From: Lutraria lutraria
Lineage: Eukaryota; Mollusca; Bivalvia; Venerida; Mactridae
Direction of reading: 5' to 3'
Assembly (NCBI GenBank): GCA_964023205.1
Contig: OZ026835.1
Span: forward strand, 43,311,083-43,375,082
Length of the DNA: 64,000 nt
Shown here piece after piece: positions 58,735 through 64,000 of this stretch (its first letter is position 1; each line of letters starts with the position of its first letter). Position numbers and translations under genes: made by a program. Under the pieces are notes generated by a model that was given only the letters and a program-made list of their open reading frames with translations, searched no databases and was not told the origin of the DNA.

Positions 58735-60255
58735 AAATTTCCTTTTACAAGAATTTCAAACTAAAACAACAATGGCACATTTTGATATTGCTGCATCATT
58801 GGTTAAAAATACATTTAGTAGAATCAGACCTCAATGTGTCGCGGCTTAAAGTCTGCTTTGCTAGAATCATTATATAGTTTTATACATTCCAATCGCGCAT
58901 GAAATTTCAATGTAACAATTTCTGTTATTTTGACATTAGTTTTATACCGACCACGCCAAATATGGATTGTGCCAAGAAACACAGCTGTAAATTAATGTGT
59001 CTTATTTTTGACGAGTGCGTGTAAATGCTGCATCAAGATATATACGGTTTCATGGTTAATCAACTCGAATAAAATTTAAATTAATTTCTCTTTAACCGAT
59101 GCTTTAATCGGCCGGCTTGATCAGTATTTTAATGATATTTTTTCATTTCCTTGACTGATTAGCATTTCGCGACTCACAAATATCTGCTTTTGGCTGCGCT
59201 TATTAGAACGAGCGCATCGGCCACCTGTGACATTAACACGTCGTAAAGTACACAATAGGAGGTGGTTAAAAACTCTTACAAAATAAGCCCGTTGTGAAAA
59301 TATGCAGATATTTGAATATTTTAAACAGCGTCAAACTACTCCTGTGAGTTGGTCAAGATTCATTTTTCATTGTCAAATCTTTCCCTTTAATGTTAACAGG
59401 TGTAATTTATGGCCGACGAATACATAAACTGGTGTAAAATAATCGCACAGATTTTTTCCTTCATTTAATTTAAATGTAATAAATAACCCATGAAATATCA
59501 TTCTCGTCGTAATATTAAAGATGCGAGAAAACAAGTTTTTGTCCTGTGATTTTCGAGCATGAATTTCGATTATTATCGCGATAATGACAACAAGTGATGT
59601 TATTGGAGTCATTTTTGACAGCAACATTTGATGGGACGGTATAGATTTCAGTTTTAACTCAAAACATTTTAGGAAACAAATATTCATATAAAATCTGGAC
59701 CACACAGGAGGATATTGTGAATCTTATTCTCTGTGGTGGATAATTCGTCATCTATTCTGAATTTCTGACTTCGTTAACGAAATTTTGAAGCCGATGCATC
59801 TGACATGCATAAGCTATCCTGCGATGAGGGTTACTCGAGTAAAATTCCTTTAAATGCTCTCCGCGTTGGGCCTGAAAACAAGATGGTTCCTTATCTAATG
59901 TTTTACATGAACATACTATAGTATACAAACGGTTGGCCACATTTAAATGTTTATTGCAAATGCATCTTAATAGACAATGCAATGGGGATATCTCGGTCGG
60001 GCTTAACTCGCGGCGTTCAGTTCTCGAATTATGAAATTGTTCATTTTAACCTACCTTTCAAATTGTAAAGTAAGTATATTTGTAAGTTCAATACCCAATG
60101 TATGATAAAAAATTCAATGTGTCACAACAAGACAGTACTTAGATTGTGCTGAAAATTAACATGATTATCTATTCAAAGATAGTGATATGTCTGAAGTCGA
60201 TTGCACGGATTTAATCATTTTACCAGTATACGAGGGCTGTTCATTAATTATGTAG
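58735..60255. other. Non-coding, no gene recognised
   Basis: The only frame worth a note is on the - strand at 59752-59982, with a protein-like stretch (PHRRIAYACQMHRLQNFVNE) but no motif or homologue I know. Confidence 0.35.
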
Positions 60256-60264
60256 ACTTGTCTC

Positions 60265-60405
60265 ACGTTTGGTGAATGCCTTTTTTATTAAACCCAGTTT
60301 TTATTTCAATGTTTTAAAGCCGTTTTTTTAACAATTTTTCAACTATACGAGTAAACGGCGACCGGGACAGTACTAACTTACCCTTCCACGAGGAACCAGC
60401 AACTA
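60265..60405 (-). repeat. SINE family 3 fragment
   Basis: On the - strand: TGGTTCCTCGTGGAAGGGTA, AGTACTGTCCCGGTCGCCGT and a tail TTTAAAACATTGAAATAAAA. It lacks the tRNA head. Confidence 0.5.
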
Positions 60406-60957
60406 TAGAAAATCAACTTTTTTGTCAAATTGATTAAGTCAATAACCCGAACGCTTCCAATCTTGTGAAAGTACATGCAGTTACAGTCTTAACATTTGTC
60501 CAGAGCTTAAAGTAATATGATAAACCGATGAACCAAATCTTGAAATATCATCTCATAGATTCAACATTAAGACTGCATTATAATAACGGCCATATATAAC
60601 TTCAGACAAGTTTTCTTTATTACTTCTATATTTTACTTTTATAATGAAAAGTTTCACTGCATTTTTTTTTGCTGCGATATCATGCATAGGCTAGCATGCT
60701 TGTAAACTGCATAAGAATGTGCACATTTCTGAAACTACTCTCTAGGACGAATTTCCATGGTCACAGATTCGAGTTTTGCTCTCATGGGACAATAACGATG
60801 TAAATGCCAAGTTAGAACCATCTCGAAATAAAGGATTCATTATAAACATTAGTACGTTTGAATGCACTGGTTTATAAACTAGAATTACAAATGTATTCAA
60901 TACCAGTGCCTGTAGGCGGCTACCATAGCGGTTGAGATACATAAACAGTAAATACAA

Positions 60958-61068
60958 TACACTTATAACATGTGTTATATAACAATAAATATATTATAAA
61001 GCACGTGTTATATAACAATAAATATATGATAAAACATGTGTTATATATAACAATAAATATATATTACT
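60958..61068. repeat. Three-copy AT-rich tandem repeat
   Basis: ATGTGTTATATAACAATAAA then TATAT is repeated three times at a spacing near 46-50 bp. Confidence 0.8.
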
Positions 61069-62400
61069 GACATATTTAGTTTTTTTATTATGTATGTTAT
61101 CGAAAGTTTGATAAATACTAAAAAAGGATAAAGCTATTAACTATTTGTACAACGGTTACATCCATGTCAATACAAACTTGATCCGGAAACCAGTTGAACA
61201 ACGTTCAGCGGAACTCGCCACGGAAATAAGTTCATCTTTAAGGGAAATGTCAGAGGAGTTCCGTATGAATCAGTTGTTGAGTTGTTACAATATTGTTTTT
61301 ATTGAAACTATAAATTTTGTTCCGTCGTTTTTAATGAATAAAGAAAAAAACATGGTTTAATCGAAGAAGTTGAGAATGAATGCTGACAAAAAATGGAAAA
61401 TCCGTGTTTTTTCCCACACCCTATACAGTTTCAGATTCCTAAATTTTACAATTATATTTATTTTACCGTCAGACCTGCAAACAAGGGCCATCCTTGGGAA
61501 AGACAAATGTGGCCTTTATTGACAGGTGACCTTTATTTAGAGGATGACCGGTATTCGGAGGTGGCCGCTAACTCAGGTTTGACTTTACGTATTGTTCATA
61601 TATTTACCCAAAACGTTATGTACAGTGACAACATGAAGCCTGTATTTTTTATGTACATACAAGAACACGTAAATGCTTATATTCCTCATTCTAAACAGTG
61701 TATGTTGGATTTATACATGAAGGAGAATATGCGTGGCTTAGAAACATGTTAGTTAAAACATAGCTGACTTTCATATACTAGTATTTCTTTAGCGTTATAC
61801 GGTTTTCTTATTTATTTCATAAATGAATGCATCTTGTATCAATGGTACTGTGCAATATAAAAATGATTAACATATATTAAAGTAAATAATAGATCACGTA
61901 ATTCAAGTAAAAATATCATCATTATGTTAAAACATAAAGCAAGCCATGACAAGCACAATTGCACCTAGGATAACATTTAACAGAGGGAAATCTCTTCTTT
62001 CATTAGGTTTTATATTCTTAATGCTGTTTTGTTCATGTAAACAATAAAACGAATAGACATATCATAAATACATGGACAAAGTTGAATCGAGGCAAATAAT
62101 GTTCGTTTTGTTGAATGTTTTATATCGAAGATGAATTTCATTCTGTTATTGCATGGTTAAGTGGTTAAGTTTTAAGAGTAAAAAGGGTGTTATATACCAA
62201 AATATTAAAATGAACACCCAAGACTGTTAAACTTTGTTGAAATTTATTTCATCAAATGCATGGATGCATTGTAGGTCCACTATCAAAACAGATCTAAATT
62301 ATAACAGACCACATACGTTACAAGTTGATTTCATTAGTCTCAAAATGTGTTACTTTCTGTGCTTGATTTCCGTATCATATATATGTGATCACATTTGTAG
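61069..62400. other. Non-coding, no gene recognised; contains dispersed repeat at 61470-61565
   Basis: An open frame at 61145-61360 includes a charged stretch (EQRSAELATEISSSLREMSE) with no ATG at its start and no obvious splice sites. The repeat GGGAAAGACAAATGTGGCCT is shared with 27680. A frame at 61393-61752 runs through that repeat and is therefore suspect. Confidence 0.4.
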
Positions 62401-62430
62401 CGCCCCCCCCCCCCCCTCCCATAAAAAAAG

Positions 62431-62512
62431 TTCATGAACTATTCATAAAGTATGCAAGGGATGTTCATGAACTATTCATGAAGTATGCAAGGGATGTTCA
62501 TGAATTCCATTC
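62431..62512. repeat. 33-bp tandem repeat
   Basis: TTCATGAACTATTCATAAAG then TATGCAAGGGATG occurs twice and begins a third time, just after a C-run (62403-62416). Confidence 0.85.
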
Positions 62513-63170
62513 GAAGTGACTGTTGCAAATAGGATCTGTCACAAAATGTGTTTTAAAGACGTTTGCTACAGTTCGCTACATTTTTCACATAGATATAGGC
62601 AAAATGAAAACTGAACAACAGATTTTTTTAGTGAAATGACCTAAAATAAACAAAAAAATCGAATTTAAGGGCAGATAACTCAAAGACGAGATAAGTGACC
62701 CCCATTTTTTTCGCTTAAATGTTTCTATACTACGATCATGCAAAGTATTAAATAAATCCATTGTTCAGTTTTCATTTTGCCTATATGTCTTTGTGAATTA
62801 TTAGAATGGTAGGAAACAGTTTGACGTCGGTAACCTAGCGACTAAACGACGTTAAAACGCCACCTAGTGGCATCAGCTATGTGAATTACTCGTATTTTCC
62901 CCTTGTAGATTTGCCATAGATTGTCATAGATGGAAAATTCGAACTTTGGGAATGAGCGAATGCAGTGGTCTACCGAGTTGTGTTCATTAATGCTTTGAAT
63001 ATCCATGACCGTTCGGTGTTTCTGAAATTAATCGACGGCAAAACGTCATTATGGGGACGTTTTTTTCGACGAAAAAATATTCAGATAAATGCAAAAGGAG
63101 CTAAACCGCCGTGGTAGAAGTTTCTCAAAAATGAACATTGTGTAAAACATTCACCTATCTGCACATTAAG
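62513..63170. other. Non-coding, nothing recognised
   Basis: No open frame or repeat of note except a short match to 56740-56780. Confidence 0.4.
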
Positions 63171-63179
63171 TGATAAGTA

Positions 63180-64000
63180 GTCACTGTTGGTATTGTTGTT
63201 AGTCACTGTTGGCATTGTTGTTAGTCACTGTTGGCATATTTGTTAGTCACTGTTGGTATTGTTGTTAGTTACTGTTGGTATTGTTGTTAGTTACTGTTGG
63301 TATTGTTGTTAGTCACTGTTGGTATTGTTGTTAGTCACTGTTGGTATTGTTGTTAGTTACTGTTGGTATTGTTGTTAGTCACTGTTGGTATTGTTGTTAG
63401 TCACTGTTGGTATTGTTGTTAGTCACTGTTGGTATTGTTGTTAGTCACTGTTGGTATTGTTGTTAGTTACTGTTGGTATTGTTGTTAGTTACTGTTGGTA
63501 TTGTTGTTAGTCACTGTTGGTATTGTTGTTAGTTACTGTTGGTATTTTTGTTAGTTACTGTTGGCATTGTTGTTAGTCACTGTTGGTATTGTTGTTAGTT
63601 ACTGTTGGTATTGTTGTTAGTCACTGTTGGTATTGTTGTTAGTCACTGTTGGTATTGTTGTTAGTCACTGTTGGTATTGTTGTTAGTCACTGTTGGTATT
63701 GTTGTTAGTCACTGTTGGTATTTTTGTTAGTTACTGTTGGTATTGTTGTTAGTCACTGTTGGTATTGTTGTTAGTTACTGTTGGTATTGTTGTTAGTCAC
63801 TGTTGGTATTGTTGTTAGTCACTGTTGGTATTGTTGTTAGTTACTGTTGGTATTGTTGTTAGTCACTGTTGGTATTGTTGTTAGTCACTGTTGGTATTGT
63901 TGTTAGTCACTGTTGGTATTGTTGTTAGTCACTGTTGGTATTGTTGTTAGTCACTGTTGGTATTGTTGTTAGTTACTGTTGGTATTGTTGTTAGTCACTG
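63180..64000. repeat. 22-bp minisatellite, about 37 copies, open at the window edge
   Basis: The unit is TTAGTCACTGTTGGTATTGT then TG. Most variation is C/T in TCAC/TTAC; a few units have GGCATT or TATTTT. The array is still perfect at position 64000, so its full length is unknown. Confidence 0.97.

Noticed and set aside
61393..61752. 119-codon + strand frame
   Set aside because: It passes through the dispersed repeat shared with 27680 and has no recognisable domain.
63180..64000. Possible CRISPR-like array
   Set aside because: Units are contiguous with no spacers, and the window is eukaryotic. The same applies to the 27-bp and 30-bp arrays.

Overview
This is a eukaryotic, intron-rich, AT-rich window, most likely from a bivalve mollusc. 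The evidence is its TMTC3 gene, which is animal-type and split into small exons by long introns, together with its repeats. The repeats include elements with about 160-bp internal tandem arrays that begin in a GCTCACC hairpin and end in ...GGCCCTCTTGTT, tRNA-headed SINEs and many short TIR elements. Such Helentron-like repeats with about 160-bp arrays are known from bivalves. I cannot name the species.

Positions 1-30.7 kb: one gene fills the left half. It is an orthologue of TMTC3, an ER membrane O-mannosyltransferase-family protein with C-terminal TPRs. Twenty coding exons on the + strand (1894 to 30738) join in frame, with consensus splice sites, into an open reading frame of 868 codons plus stop. 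An upstream non-coding exon must exist but was not found. The introns hold tRNA-derived SINEs, Helentron-like elements (7.05-8.5, 9.37-10.4 and 25.98-27.0 kb), MITEs, a decayed Penelope-like retroelement (21.9-23.0 kb, - strand) and a 27-bp minisatellite of about 1.5 kb inserted in it.

Positions 30.7-39 kb: non-coding and repeat-rich. It holds a palindromic MITE just after the TMTC3 stop, an element built of about 150-bp units, a foldback-like element whose repeats read 'ACATTTGCCCCCC', and the wreck of C2H2 zinc-finger coding sequence (about 37.3-38.4 kb).

Positions 39-48 kb: two small intronless paralogous genes on the + strand (39412-39843 and 47178-47615). They encode proteins of about 145 residues that resemble a single PH-like domain, and each has a TATA-like promoter with a shared upstream motif. 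Between them lie a tetranucleotide microsatellite, several hairpins, and an 899-bp near-perfect foldback element (44790-45688) with a likely 6-bp target duplication.

Positions 48-64 kb: no intact gene recognised. It holds a copy of a segment also found around 44.3-46.6 kb, the 3' end of a LINE, a third foldback-like element (53770-54649), reverse-strand SINEs, MITEs, and a 22-bp minisatellite that runs off the right edge.

The best candidates for something undescribed are the three unrelated foldback elements whose arms are built from short, partly self-complementary repeats, and the orphan pair of PH-like single-exon genes with a shared core promoter.
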